Below the pieces are notes generated by a model, which saw only the letters and a program-made list of their open reading frames with translations, was not told the DNA's origin and searched no databases. DNA of 64,000 bases, taken from positions 1 to 64,000 of the forward strand of contig CAIPQN010000110.1 of assembly GCA_903867225.1 (NCBI GenBank). Direction: 5' to 3'. The first letter of the stretch is position 1. Every line of letters starts with the position of its first letter. This DNA comes from an uncultured Pseudomonadota bacterium (GTDB taxonomy: Bacteria; Pseudomonadota; Gammaproteobacteria; Methylococcales; Methylomonadaceae). Below are positions 36,434-44,395 of this stretch, one piece after another. Position numbers and translations under genes: made by a program.

Positions 36434-36479
36434 ACAAAAATTGTCTAATCTTTGGTTGGATTATTTGTTGACGAAGTAG
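36429..36479 (+). repeat. flavoprotein gene, 3'-end remnant copy 4
   Basis: Bases 36437-36479 repeat the last 43 bases of the flavoprotein gene (AAAATTGTCTAATCTTTGG onward to the TAG). Just before it, CTTAAACAAAA (36429-36439) also matches copy 1 (22570-22580), as if about 13 bases of the anchor (CACTGTGCAGGAA) were missing between the two blocks. This is the fourth and shortest right-hand anchor, closing cassette C. Confidence 0.85.
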
Positions 36480-36493
36480 TAAGAAAATAATGA

Positions 36494-36522
36494 AAAGCTA
36501 GAACGTTTCAAGTTCTAGCTTT
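36494..36522. terminator. hairpin after copy 4, possible original terminator of the flavoprotein gene
   Basis: A perfect 11-base inverted repeat, AAAGCTAGAAC (36494-36504) and GTTCTAGCTTT (36512-36522), lies after the last anchor remnant and before the convergent hypothetical gene. If cassettes were added at the gene end, this is the most likely native downstream sequence. Confidence 0.65.
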
Positions 36523-36531
36523 CGATAATAA

Positions 36532-36978
36532 TCAAGGTACCGTGTGAAATTCAACAAGATTTTTGGCAATAATAAGAGAACCAATACGCCCAAACACTCC
36601 TACTCCTGAGAAAAAATAAATGCTTGTTTCCTTTCCAGTATAGGCACCATAAACATTTTTGGCATTCACGTCGCAAACTGAGCTATAACCATAAGTCGCA
36701 TCAATAGAACCTCCTTTTACGCGGAACCACATCTTGACAGGTGGCAAGCAAGTTATGTGGGCAGAATAAGGATCTTTCAGTCCTTCTTTAATTTTTTCCA
36801 CGAAATCTTGTTCGTTTTTGGGTGAACCGTAAATAATCTCTCCAGAATCACTTTTTGAAAATACTTGAAGCTGTACAAGTTCATATACTTCAGCCACATA
36901 ATCCGCCATCGCGTTTCTTGCTGGATACCCCGCCAACATAAAAATAGTTAATACTGCGATCCCCCTTATTTTTTGCAT
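36532..36978 (-). CDS. secreted hypothetical protein
   Basis: The 148-residue protein has a signal peptide (KIRGIAVLTIFMLAGYPARNAMA, cleavage near residue 25) and a mature domain with two cysteines (HITCLPP and SSVCDV), probably a disulfide. I recognise no family. It converges on the end of the cassette region and is followed on its strand by nothing else. AT content is like that of the neighbouring accessory genes. Confidence 0.55.
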   Translation of the reverse strand: MQKIRGIAVLTIFMLAGYPARNAMADYVAEVYELVQLQVFSKSDSGEIIYGSPKNEQDFVEKIKEGLKDPYSAHITCLPPVKMWFRVKGGSIDATYGYSSVCDVNAKNVYGAYTGKETSIYFFSGVGVFGRIGSLIIAKNLVEFHTVP

Positions 36979-36991
36979 TGCCTAAAGTACC

Positions 36992-37186
36992 TTAGTCTTT
37001 CACTAATTTTGCAATTTCAGCTTTAAGCTCTTTTCCGATTTGTTGACCTCGTTCATAGCTGTGATCATGTCCATTAGGCAAGTTTTCACTTAAATCAGAA
37101 TTAGCCAGAATGCTTGCAATGCCTTTTTTAAACGATGCACCATGACCATGCGGAATTTCTTCAATTTTTAGTTGGATAGTTGTCAT
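36992..37186 (-). CDS. small hypothetical protein
   Basis: The 64-residue soluble protein contains HGHGASF and NGHDHSYERGQQIGKELKAE, a His-rich middle followed by a charged helix. I recognise no family. It is on the same strand as the secreted protein 13 bases downstream and divergent from the XRE regulator, which could control it. Confidence 0.5.
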   Translation of the reverse strand: MTTIQLKIEEIPHGHGASFKKGIASILANSDLSENLPNGHDHSYERGQQIGKELKAEIAKLVKD

Positions 37187-37295
37187 AATTTGAACTCCTG
37201 AATTGATAAATTAACGAAGCGCAATTATCAATTCCAGTGCAATAAGCTACAATCAAGCCCAACTTGTTATTTTGTCGTTGAAATTGGGTGGAAAA

Positions 37296-37691
37296 ATGTC
37301 AGTACATGAAAAAATAAAATTTGTAAGGTTAGCAAAGGGATGGACGCAGGAATATTTGGCGGAAAAACTCGATATGTCTGTTAATGGTTATGGCGATTTA
37401 GAACGCGGTAAAAATGACATTAAATTATCCAAACTTGAGCAACTTTCAGAATTATTTGGTGTTGAGTTATCTGAACTTTTCGATAAAAAAGAAACAAATG
37501 TTTTTAACAATTTTGGAAGCGTGCAAACTAATCAACAAAACTGGTGCAACATTCATCAATCCTTAGATTATCTACAACTCAAAAGTGAATTTGAAAAATC
37601 CCAACTTCTAAATTCTGAAAAAAACAAAGAAATTGCGTTGTTAAAACGGATTATTGAATTGATGGAAAAGAAAAACGAGGTCACAACATGA
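37296..37691 (+). CDS. XRE-family HTH regulator
   Basis: The 131-residue protein has an N-terminal Cro/C1-type helix-turn-helix (KIKFVRLAKGWTQEYLAEKL, then NGYGDLERGKNDIKLSKLEQ) and a C-terminal predicted coiled coil (about residues 88-125). The ATG at 37296 is preferred; an in-frame start at 37272 adds eight residues. It is divergent from two small genes and overlaps a truncated antitoxin frame by ATGA, suggesting a former regulatory or toxin-antitoxin cluster. Confidence 0.8.
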   Translation: MSVHEKIKFVRLAKGWTQEYLAEKLDMSVNGYGDLERGKNDIKLSKLEQLSELFGVELSELFDKKETNVFNNFGSVQTNQQNWCNIHQSLDYLQLKSEFEKSQLLNSEKNKEIALLKRIIELMEKKNEVTT

Positions 37692-37771
37692 ACACATTAA
37701 GTTATTCAGATGCAAAACAAACAACGCCAAACTTCGCCCAATTGATAGAAAAAGCCGCTTTTAAAAATTAA
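37688..37771 (+). pseudogene. truncated YefM/Phd-type antitoxin remnant
   Basis: A 27-residue frame, overlapping the XRE stop (ATGA), starts MNTLSYSDAKQTTPNFAQLI, like the first helix of Phd/YefM antitoxins, then ends in AFKN and a stop. The rest of the antitoxin and any toxin are missing. Confidence 0.45.
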
Positions 37772-37787
37772 ATTGAGATTTACAAAC

Positions 37788-37819
37788 AAAAAAAGGCGTG
37801 AAATTTTCACGCCTTTTTT
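37788..37819. terminator. bidirectional terminator
   Basis: A long inverted repeat centred at 37803/37804 (GGCGTGAAA and TTTCACGCC, extended by A on the left and T on the right) separates the plus-strand XRE gene from the end of the minus-strand TonB receptor operon. It can serve both strands. Confidence 0.85.
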
Positions 37820-37824
37820 TATGT

Positions 37825-39948
37825 TTAAAAACTGGTCGAAAGTGTCATTCTAAAACTCAACGGTTCGACGGGATGAAAATGCACATCTTGATTGCCCCCA
37901 TCAGGACAAGCTGTGTCGGTTTTCAAACAAGAGCCATAGTAATAATCAATGCCACTATCTTTTCTACCCAATAAATTGAACACTTCCGCCTGCAATTTCC
38001 AATGTTTATTAAATTCATAACCCATCATCGCTGACAACATGACCGTTTCTTTTGAACGGACGCTGTTATCTTCAATTAACGCGCGAGGACCAAAATAACG
38101 CAATCTTGGACCACCGTAAAACCCACCAAACACATCATGAAACGTCGCACCCGACGCAATAACAGTTTCAACAGAACCAGGGATATAATTACCTTCCACT
38201 GGATGACCTTGAAAACGTGATTTTGAAAAACTCAAATCGGCATCAAATGTCATCCAATCGGTGGGTGAATAATAGTTTGCCGATTCAATACCATAACGAC
38301 GACTCGGGTGACTGGCTTCGGTTGTTCCCGCATCACCGACAAATAATAATTCTGAATCAATATCAAGCCACCAAATTGCGAGTGTACTGTTTAAGCCTTT
38401 CACCCAATTACTACGCATTCCCACTTCTGCACCGTAAGTGCGTGAAAGTGGTACAGCAGGATCAACTTTTTCACCCGTTTTCGGATCAACGTGCGTATTT
38501 ACACCGCGACCATCGTTGCTGTGGAAACCTAAACCGCCGTTTAAATAAAATTCAGTTTCTGCCCACGGACCAAACACAATGCCCGCTTTTGGACTGACTA
38601 AGCCATCGTAGACAGTACCTTCGTTTGCGGCTTGATTACTTTTGCTGACGTTGAAGCGATAACCATCAAAACGTAATCCCACGTCGGTTCGTAGCCAATT
38701 TGTCCACATCGTTTTATTATCAAAATACGGGCTTAAACTGCTGACCCAAACCGTATCTTTTCGCGTTATGTCTAACACTTGTTGCGCCTTCGTTTTCAGT
38801 AAAGCGTTATTGATATTGTCGTTACGGAATTGCAAACCAAACGTACTTTCAGAATCAAATTGCCCTAATTTATGAAAAATCGTGTGCGTCGCTTTAGAAC
38901 CCGTGACAAATCGTTTATCGGGTTGTCCGAATTGGTCGCCGTTAACAGGGTCGTCCATGAAATAAGTGAAGTTAGAATATAAATCGAGCGACGTGTACAA
39001 GCCATACGCCATAATTTGTGTTTTACTGTTTTTGTCTTGACGATGCCATTCGCCTGTCACGCTGTAACGGTCACTGCGTCCCCCGTCGGTGGAATCAACG
39101 TTACCAAAACGACCAATTGAACCATCCGCCACAGCACGTTTAGGAATTTGGTCAGTTGAATTCCAATCCGCAGCCATTGCCATTCCCGTCAAGCTAAAAC
39201 CGTGATCGCCGTGTTCTTCGCTGTATTTCAACACGCCGTTGAATTTCAAATATTCGTTGCTCACCGTCCACGGACCACCGTTGTGAACGGTTTCACCCGC
39301 ATACGCTAAATTGCCATCACCCAATTTTTGCGAACCCATCACTAAACCACGGTAATAATCAAAACTGCCGCCTGTGAATTTAACGGTATGTTCTGGCAAA
39401 TCGCTAAAATAATGAATGTTCGCCGCGCCAGCACTCGAAAAATCGCCATTTTCGGCGTAATAATTTCCCTTTTGATAATCCATTGTTTTAATCATTTCAG
39501 GAATCAAAAAGTTGGTATCCATCCAACCTTGCCCGTGCGAATGCGACCCTAAATTCACTGGCACGCCGTCAACTTGCGTTAAAAAATCCGTGCCGTGATC
39601 TAAGTTAAAACCGCGCAAATAATACTGTGCGGCTTTGCCTTCGCCGCTGTGTTGGCTTGAAATCAAGCCTGGGACGGTTTCTAAAATTTCGCTTGGGCGT
39701 GTCACAGGACGATATTTTAATTCTTCTTGTCCGATGCTACCTTGCGATGCACTACCAGCAATTCCAACTAATGATTCAGCACGACCTTCTGTGATGGTTT
39801 TAATTACCATTTCATCAAGTTCGACAGCTTTTTCAGATTTTTCTTTTTTGGTATCTTTAGATGTTTCAGGCTCGGTATATTCGGCATGAGCGTGAACCGA
39901 AAAACTAACCAAAATTGCCAGCGGTAACAGCGTGTGTTGAATTTTCAT
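37825..39948 (-). CDS. TonB-dependent outer-membrane receptor
   Basis: The 707-residue protein has a signal peptide (LPLAILVSFSVHAHA), a plug domain (about 60-180, with EILETVPGLISSQHSGEGKA and QYYLRGFNLDHGTDF), and a 22-strand barrel ending in the terminal Phe (FRMTLSTSF). His-rich loops such as NLGSHSHGQGW and QDVHFHPVEP are seen. It is the last gene of a minus-strand run with exbB, exbD, tonB, CDF and hupE-like genes, which points to transport of a transition metal or a metal complex, probably cobalt or nickel. The substrate cannot be fixed by sequence alone. Confidence 0.9.
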   Translation of the reverse strand: MKIQHTLLPLAILVSFSVHAHAEYTEPETSKDTKKEKSEKAVELDEMVIKTITEGRAESLVGIAGSASQGSIGQEELKYRPVTRPSEILETVPGLISSQHSGEGKAAQYYLRGFNLDHGTDFLTQVDGVPVNLGSHSHGQGWMDTNFLIPEMIKTMDYQKGNYYAENGDFSSAGAANIHYFSDLPEHTVKFTGGSFDYYRGLVMGSQKLGDGNLAYAGETVHNGGPWTVSNEYLKFNGVLKYSEEHGDHGFSLTGMAMAADWNSTDQIPKRAVADGSIGRFGNVDSTDGGRSDRYSVTGEWHRQDKNSKTQIMAYGLYTSLDLYSNFTYFMDDPVNGDQFGQPDKRFVTGSKATHTIFHKLGQFDSESTFGLQFRNDNINNALLKTKAQQVLDITRKDTVWVSSLSPYFDNKTMWTNWLRTDVGLRFDGYRFNVSKSNQAANEGTVYDGLVSPKAGIVFGPWAETEFYLNGGLGFHSNDGRGVNTHVDPKTGEKVDPAVPLSRTYGAEVGMRSNWVKGLNSTLAIWWLDIDSELLFVGDAGTTEASHPSRRYGIESANYYSPTDWMTFDADLSFSKSRFQGHPVEGNYIPGSVETVIASGATFHDVFGGFYGGPRLRYFGPRALIEDNSVRSKETVMLSAMMGYEFNKHWKLQAEVFNLLGRKDSGIDYYYGSCLKTDTACPDGGNQDVHFHPVEPLSFRMTLSTSF

Positions 39949-39960
39949 GTGTTTTTCCTT

Positions 39961-41016
39961 TTACAAAATCGTCCGTTCAATTAACCAATATCCACCCGCT
40001 AAACACACAAATATAGATGAAACGGGAACAAAATATTTTTCGACGAGTGGTTTTGTGTGCAACCACCAAATGATTGGTAACGCCATCGATGTAACGATTA
40101 ACTGCCCCATTTCAACGCCCAAATTGAACGAAAACAGCGGGACTAAAATGCCCGTTTCGATGCTGGTGATGTTCATTTCTTGCAACACCGCCGCAAAGCC
40201 AAAACCGTGAATCAAACCAAAAGCAAACGTTAGATATTTTCTGCCTTTGGGTTCTTTGACAATGAGATTTTCTAAACCGACGTACACAATTGATGCGGCA
40301 ATTAACGGCTCAACAATCGTGCTGGGAATCCTGACCAAATTCATGCCTGCTATTGCGAGCGTAATCGAATGAGCAATGGTGAAAAACGTGATAATGCCAA
40401 AAGCAGACCAAAAACGATGTGTCACAATTAACAGCGCAAACAAAAACAACAAATGGTCGTAACCCGTCAAAATGTGTTCAACACCTAAAACGAAAAAGTC
40501 TTTGAACATCGACGAATTTTCACCAGCGGCTAAATTTAATTCGATAGCGTTATCTTGTTGCGTGAGCATTTTTTCACTGAGGTTTTTGCCTGTTGCATCT
40601 TTAATCGTAACCACTTGTTTATGACCGTCAGGCAATTTATTTAAAAACAACAACTGCATTTTTAAACTCGTCGCTGCTGGTTGGTAATGAAATAAAAGAT
40701 GGGCGTTGTTTTGCGCGTCAAACGTTACGTCTGCGATTTCAAACGGTTTCACGTTTTGATTGTTTAGCGTGACTTCCAATTCTTTGGCAATCAACGCGGC
40801 AACTTCAGGTTTTGATGCTTCGCGTTCTTCATTGCTTACATCTGCGTCGCCGTCTTTATCCATTGGCGCAAAGGCTTCAGTGTCTTGCAACGCAAACGTG
40901 ATTGAAATATCAACGCCTTTTTCGTTCAAAACAACTTCAGCAGAACTCAAACCAGGGTCGTGTGCAAAACTGATTTGCGTGTAAAAAAGTAAAAATAAAA
41001 GGCTAATTAACTTCAT
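39961..41016 (-). CDS. HupE/UreJ-type membrane protein with periplasmic EF-hand loop
   Basis: The 351-residue protein has a signal peptide, a periplasmic domain of about 150 residues containing a perfect 12-residue EF-hand loop DKDGDADVSNEE (53-64), and a C-terminal membrane domain of about six helices with the HupE/UreJ-type motifs GVEHILTGYDHLLFL and FGLIHGFGFA. HupE/UreJ proteins are nickel or cobalt permeases or metallochaperones. It overlaps exbD by four bases. The EF-hand suggests sensing or binding of calcium or another hard cation at the periplasmic face. Confidence 0.8.
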   Translation of the reverse strand: MKLISLLFLLFYTQISFAHDPGLSSAEVVLNEKGVDISITFALQDTEAFAPMDKDGDADVSNEEREASKPEVAALIAKELEVTLNNQNVKPFEIADVTFDAQNNAHLLFHYQPAATSLKMQLLFLNKLPDGHKQVVTIKDATGKNLSEKMLTQQDNAIELNLAAGENSSMFKDFFVLGVEHILTGYDHLLFLFALLIVTHRFWSAFGIITFFTIAHSITLAIAGMNLVRIPSTIVEPLIAASIVYVGLENLIVKEPKGRKYLTFAFGLIHGFGFAAVLQEMNITSIETGILVPLFSFNLGVEMGQLIVTSMALPIIWWLHTKPLVEKYFVPVSSIFVCLAGGYWLIERTIL

Positions 41017-41423
41017 TGCTCAATACTCACAAATGCAATTTTAGAAATGCCCGCGTGTTGAACCGTTGCCATCACTTCGGCGACTTTTGCATAAACAACG
41101 GCTTGGTCGGCGTACAAATGCACACCGATTTCAGCATCTTTCGCAAATTCAGATTTCAACGCGGTTTCTAACGTCGCCAAATCTGAAATCGGATTTTTAT
41201 TCAGCGTAATGCCACCTTGCGCGTCAATACCGAGTTGCAGCGGTTGTGCTTGCGTATCCGCAATGGTTTCAGTCGTTTTCGGTAATTTCACTTGTACGGA
41301 TTGCGTTAATAATGGCGCAGTCACCAGCAAAATAATCACCAACACCAACATCACATCCACAAGTGGCGTGACGTTAATTTCACTCATCGCGCTTTCATCT
41401 TCGGATTGCGGTTTAAAAGCCAT
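41013..41423 (-). CDS. exbD: ExbD/TolR-type biopolymer transport protein
   Basis: The 136-residue protein has one N-terminal helix with the conserved Asp (INVTPLVDVMLVLVIILLV) and a periplasmic domain. With ExbB it uses the proton gradient to energise TonB. It lies between exbB and the EF-hand HupE-type gene in the same operon and is distinct from the TolR gene at 58634. Confidence 0.92.
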   Translation of the reverse strand: MAFKPQSEDESAMSEINVTPLVDVMLVLVIILLVTAPLLTQSVQVKLPKTTETIADTQAQPLQLGIDAQGGITLNKNPISDLATLETALKSEFAKDAEIGVHLYADQAVVYAKVAEVMATVQHAGISKIAFVSIEQ

Positions 41424-41431
41424 AAAACCTC

Positions 41432-42082
41432 CTAATCTTTCGGCAAATCAGCGACAAGTAAAAAATGCGCGACAAAACTTTCAAGTTGCATCCGTTGTAA
41501 TTTCACGCGACGCAAAAAGAAGTTGTATGCCAACACCGCAGGTACAGCAACGGCGATACCGATTGCGGTTGCTACTAGCGCATCACCGATAGGGCCTGCA
41601 ACAACATCTAAACTCGTCGAACCGCTTGCCGTAATATCGTGCATCGCGTGCATAATTCCCATCACCGTTCCGAACAAACCCACAAACGGCGCGGTGCTAC
41701 CAATACTTGCAAGCAAGGTCAAACCACTTTCGAGCGTGTGTTGTTCTTTTTGGAGTTGTCCGCGCAAAGCGTGTTCGAGCAATTCATTCGGATTGCCTGC
41801 ATATTTGAAACTTTTACCACGCAAACGTTGATATTCATCCAGCCAAAACAAGCCTTCATACGCTAAATGTGACTGCGTACCTTTGAAAATATCGTCTGGC
41901 AAACGTTTTGCCTGTTCCATATTTTGAGTGTCCCAAAACGCCTCGTTGAACACGTTGTTATTGCGATTGTTCGCCATGAATTGCCAAATTTTGTAAAAAA
42001 TCAGCGTCCACGTCAGCACTGAAAAAATCATCAGCGTGTAAAACGTAAGGTCAATAACGAGATGGGTAATTGAATCGGTCAT
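41432..42082 (-). CDS. exbB: ExbB/MotA/TolQ-type proton channel protein
   Basis: The 216-residue protein has three membrane helices and the family signature LASIGSTAPFVGLFGTVMGI, then a helix with ATAIGIAVAVPAVLAYNFF. It is the motor partner of ExbD and TonB. The 13-base gap to tonB and the nine-base gap to exbD indicate one transcript. Confidence 0.92.
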   Translation of the reverse strand: MTDSITHLVIDLTFYTLMIFSVLTWTLIFYKIWQFMANNRNNNVFNEAFWDTQNMEQAKRLPDDIFKGTQSHLAYEGLFWLDEYQRLRGKSFKYAGNPNELLEHALRGQLQKEQHTLESGLTLLASIGSTAPFVGLFGTVMGIMHAMHDITASGSTSLDVVAGPIGDALVATAIGIAVAVPAVLAYNFFLRRVKLQRMQLESFVAHFLLVADLPKD

Positions 42083-42095
42083 TTTTTGTTCCTAA

Positions 42096-42902
42096 TTATT
42101 TAGAAGGTTGAAATTTAATTGTTTTATTGCCTTTGAAACTCACGGCTTTTCCATTCACGATTTTTGGCTCGAATTCCATTTCCATCAAACTTTCTTTGAT
42201 TTCTGAAATTACGTCATCGTCAAACATATCAGCAGGTTCAGCATTTTTGACGGCGGCATTTTGAACTTTGCCATCTTCGCCAATCGTAAATGTGAATGAA
42301 ACTGAACCTGCAAAATTGCGTCGTGCATAACGACGTTGCAGACGTTTTTCGATACCGTCACAGTTTTCACACGTTCCACCCGAACTTGCTGAACTTTCAT
42401 TATGACTTTCAGATGCCATTTCAGCAGTTTTGCTAACGGCTTTTGCAGTGGTTTGGACAGGCACAGCAGGCGTGAAAGTCGGCGCAGCTTCAAATTTTGG
42501 AATACTCACTTCGGCATTTTCAGAAGCGGTCGTTAAAATCTTCGGTTGTAAAACAGGTTTTGGCGGTGTGATTTTTTTCACAGGCTCAGGTTTTACAATC
42601 GGTTTAGGTTTCACGATTTCTTTTTTCACCACAGGTTTTACAACGGGCGGTGCTGGCGGTGGTTCTTTGATTACGGGTTTTGGCGGTTCTGGTTTTGGTA
42701 ACACAACCATTGCCACTTCCATAATTTTTGGTGTTGTTTTAGGTTTATCTTTTGGCGCATTCAATAATTCAAACGCGATTAGGCTGTGCAAAATCATCAC
42801 CGCCGTCAACATCAAACCACCGCGCAAATGAGAGTTTTTCAGCTCTTTTTGTGACGGTTGAAAAATGGGATAACCTGTAAAAGTCGAATTTGTTTTGTCC
42901 AT
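42096..42902 (-). CDS. tonB: TonB energy-transducing protein
   Basis: The 268-residue protein has an N-terminal helix (about 30-48), a long Pro/Lys-rich periplasmic linker (about 70-125), and a C-terminal TonB domain (about 185-268) with YARRNFAGSVSFTFTIGEDG. An extra CENCDG dicysteine motif lies just before the C-terminal domain. It transmits ExbBD force to the receptor gene at the end of the operon. Confidence 0.9.
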   Translation of the reverse strand: MDKTNSTFTGYPIFQPSQKELKNSHLRGGLMLTAVMILHSLIAFELLNAPKDKPKTTPKIMEVAMVVLPKPEPPKPVIKEPPPAPPVVKPVVKKEIVKPKPIVKPEPVKKITPPKPVLQPKILTTASENAEVSIPKFEAAPTFTPAVPVQTTAKAVSKTAEMASESHNESSASSGGTCENCDGIEKRLQRRYARRNFAGSVSFTFTIGEDGKVQNAAVKNAEPADMFDDDVISEIKESLMEMEFEPKIVNGKAVSFKGNKTIKFQPSK

Positions 42903-42907
42903 AAAAA

Positions 42908-43858
42908 TTACGTTTCGTTAGTGGTTTGCAATGGATTGATTTCGACGGTGATGTGAACTAATTCTTCGTGAATGCTCAATTGTTTTTTGAAATAATCGGG
43001 CGTGACGTTTTCAGTGGTCAACAATGACAAAATGCAGGCATATTTATTTTTGCTTACGCGCCAAACGTGCAAATCGGTGATTTTTGCTTGAATCGGGCTT
43101 GCTTCAATGACTTCATGAATTTCGGCGACAACAGGCGCGTCCATTTCTGCATCAAGTAAAACGTGCCCTGTTTGGAGCAATAATTTATATGCCCAAACTA
43201 AAACGAGTAACGCGCCGACAATTCCCATCACGGGATCGAGCCAACTTGCGCCCCAAAACTTTCCGCCAAATAACGCGATAATCGCAAATACAGACGTTGC
43301 CGCGTCAGCAACAACGTGTAAATACGCAGAGCGTAAATTTAAATCTTGATGATGGTGGTCGTGTGAATGTTCGTGACCATGAGAATGTTCATGATGATGC
43401 CCATCTTTTAGCAGCCAAGCGCAAAGCAAATTCACGACTAACCCCGCCGCCGCAATCGCTATCGCTTGATCGTAATGAATTGACATCGGTGAAATTAGAC
43501 GTAGCGTGGATTGATAAAGCATCAAAGCCGCAACACCAATTAAAAAAATCGCGCTGGTGTAACCACCCATGATTTCAATTTTCCAGGTTCCAAACGCAAA
43601 GCGTTTATCGTGGGTTAATTTTCTGGCGGCACGATAAGCAAAAACAGATAACCCCAATGCTAAAACGTGCGAACTCATGTGCCAACCGTCGGCGAGCAAT
43701 GCCATAGAGTTGTAAAACCAGCCGCCGAAAATTTCGCCAATCATCATTAAGGCGGTTAAAAATACTGCCCATTTTGTATTGCGCTCGGCAAGCGGATTGC
43801 CCTCGTTGAAAACGTGTGAATGTTGCCAATTTAAAAGGGATTTATCTGTGATTGTCAT
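42908..43858 (-). CDS. CDF cation efflux transporter, DmeF-like
   Basis: The 316-residue protein has six membrane helices with the CDF metal sites (SMALLADGWHMSSHVLALG and LRSAYLHVVADAATSVFAI) and a cytosolic His-rich loop (HHHEHSHGHEHSHDHHHQ, about 150-170). DmeF-type CDF proteins export cobalt and nickel. Placement between tonB and a hupE gene pairs an exporter with an uptake system for the same metal. Confidence 0.85.
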   Translation of the reverse strand: MTITDKSLLNWQHSHVFNEGNPLAERNTKWAVFLTALMMIGEIFGGWFYNSMALLADGWHMSSHVLALGLSVFAYRAARKLTHDKRFAFGTWKIEIMGGYTSAIFLIGVAALMLYQSTLRLISPMSIHYDQAIAIAAAGLVVNLLCAWLLKDGHHHEHSHGHEHSHDHHHQDLNLRSAYLHVVADAATSVFAIIALFGGKFWGASWLDPVMGIVGALLVLVWAYKLLLQTGHVLLDAEMDAPVVAEIHEVIEASPIQAKITDLHVWRVSKNKYACILSLLTTENVTPDYFKKQLSIHEELVHITVEINPLQTTNET

Positions 43859-43870
43859 TTTGGAATACTC

Positions 43871-44395
43871 TTAAATTGACTTCATTGAAACTGCTCGAAT
43901 TGGACGCGCCATTAAAATTCCTGCAAGATGCAATAATGACGTTGCCGCAACAAAGCCTAAGCTGTAAGACACTAAATCAGCCGAATCGGCGATTTCTACA
44001 CCGTGTGCAAAGCCATGAAATAACGCAAAAAATCCGACAATTAACGTGCTAACTTTTAAATCGAATTGCACGTTTTTAACTGCCAAAATGCTCAACACAA
44101 AACCCGATGCCAAAATAATCGTTTCAGCGTAATCAAGCTCAAAGCCTGACGTGCCAAGAAATCCACCTAATGCCATCACGCTAACAAATGTCAGCGGTAA
44201 AACCCACATTGCCACGCCGCGCAATTGCGCTGCCCAAAATCCGACTGCAAGCATTGCAACAATGTGGTCAAGCCCTTGCAGGGGGTGTAAAAAACCACTG
44301 TTCCAATCAACAGCCGTAAAAGTCATTGAATGTGCGTGAGCAAATGAAGTTGAAAGTAAAAATAACGCTAAAATTTTAGACAAACGAATAGACAT
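43871..44395 (-). CDS. hupE: HupE/UreJ family permease
   Basis: The 174-residue protein has a signal peptide (LALFLLSTSFAHAHS) and about six helices with HPLQGLDHIVAMLAVGFWAA and FHGFAHGVEI, which are HupE/UreJ signatures. The family takes up nickel or cobalt. AAGGGG upstream sets the ATG at 44395. It overlaps the preceding related gene by 20 bases, which suggests tandem duplication. Confidence 0.88.
   Translation of the reverse strand: MSIRLSKILALFLLSTSFAHAHSMTFTAVDWNSGFLHPLQGLDHIVAMLAVGFWAAQLRGVAMWVLPLTFVSVMALGGFLGTSGFELDYAETIILASGFVLSILAVKNVQFDLKVSTLIVGFFALFHGFAHGVEIADSADLVSYSLGFVAATSLLHLAGILMARPIRAVSMKSI

Noticed and set aside
22592-36479. Integrase-mediated island with short att repeats
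   Set aside because: No tyrosine or serine recombinase gene is in the window, and the repeated gene ends are up to 1.6 kb with variable left edges, unlike att cores. It could still apply to the 43-base copy, but evidence is lacking.
22592-36479. CRISPR array
   Set aside because: The repeats are few, long, irregularly spaced and coding; no short regularly spaced repeats were seen anywhere.
42430-42831. Glycine-rich plus-strand ORF
   Set aside because: It is the antisense of the Pro/Lys-rich linker of tonB and has no ribosome binding site.
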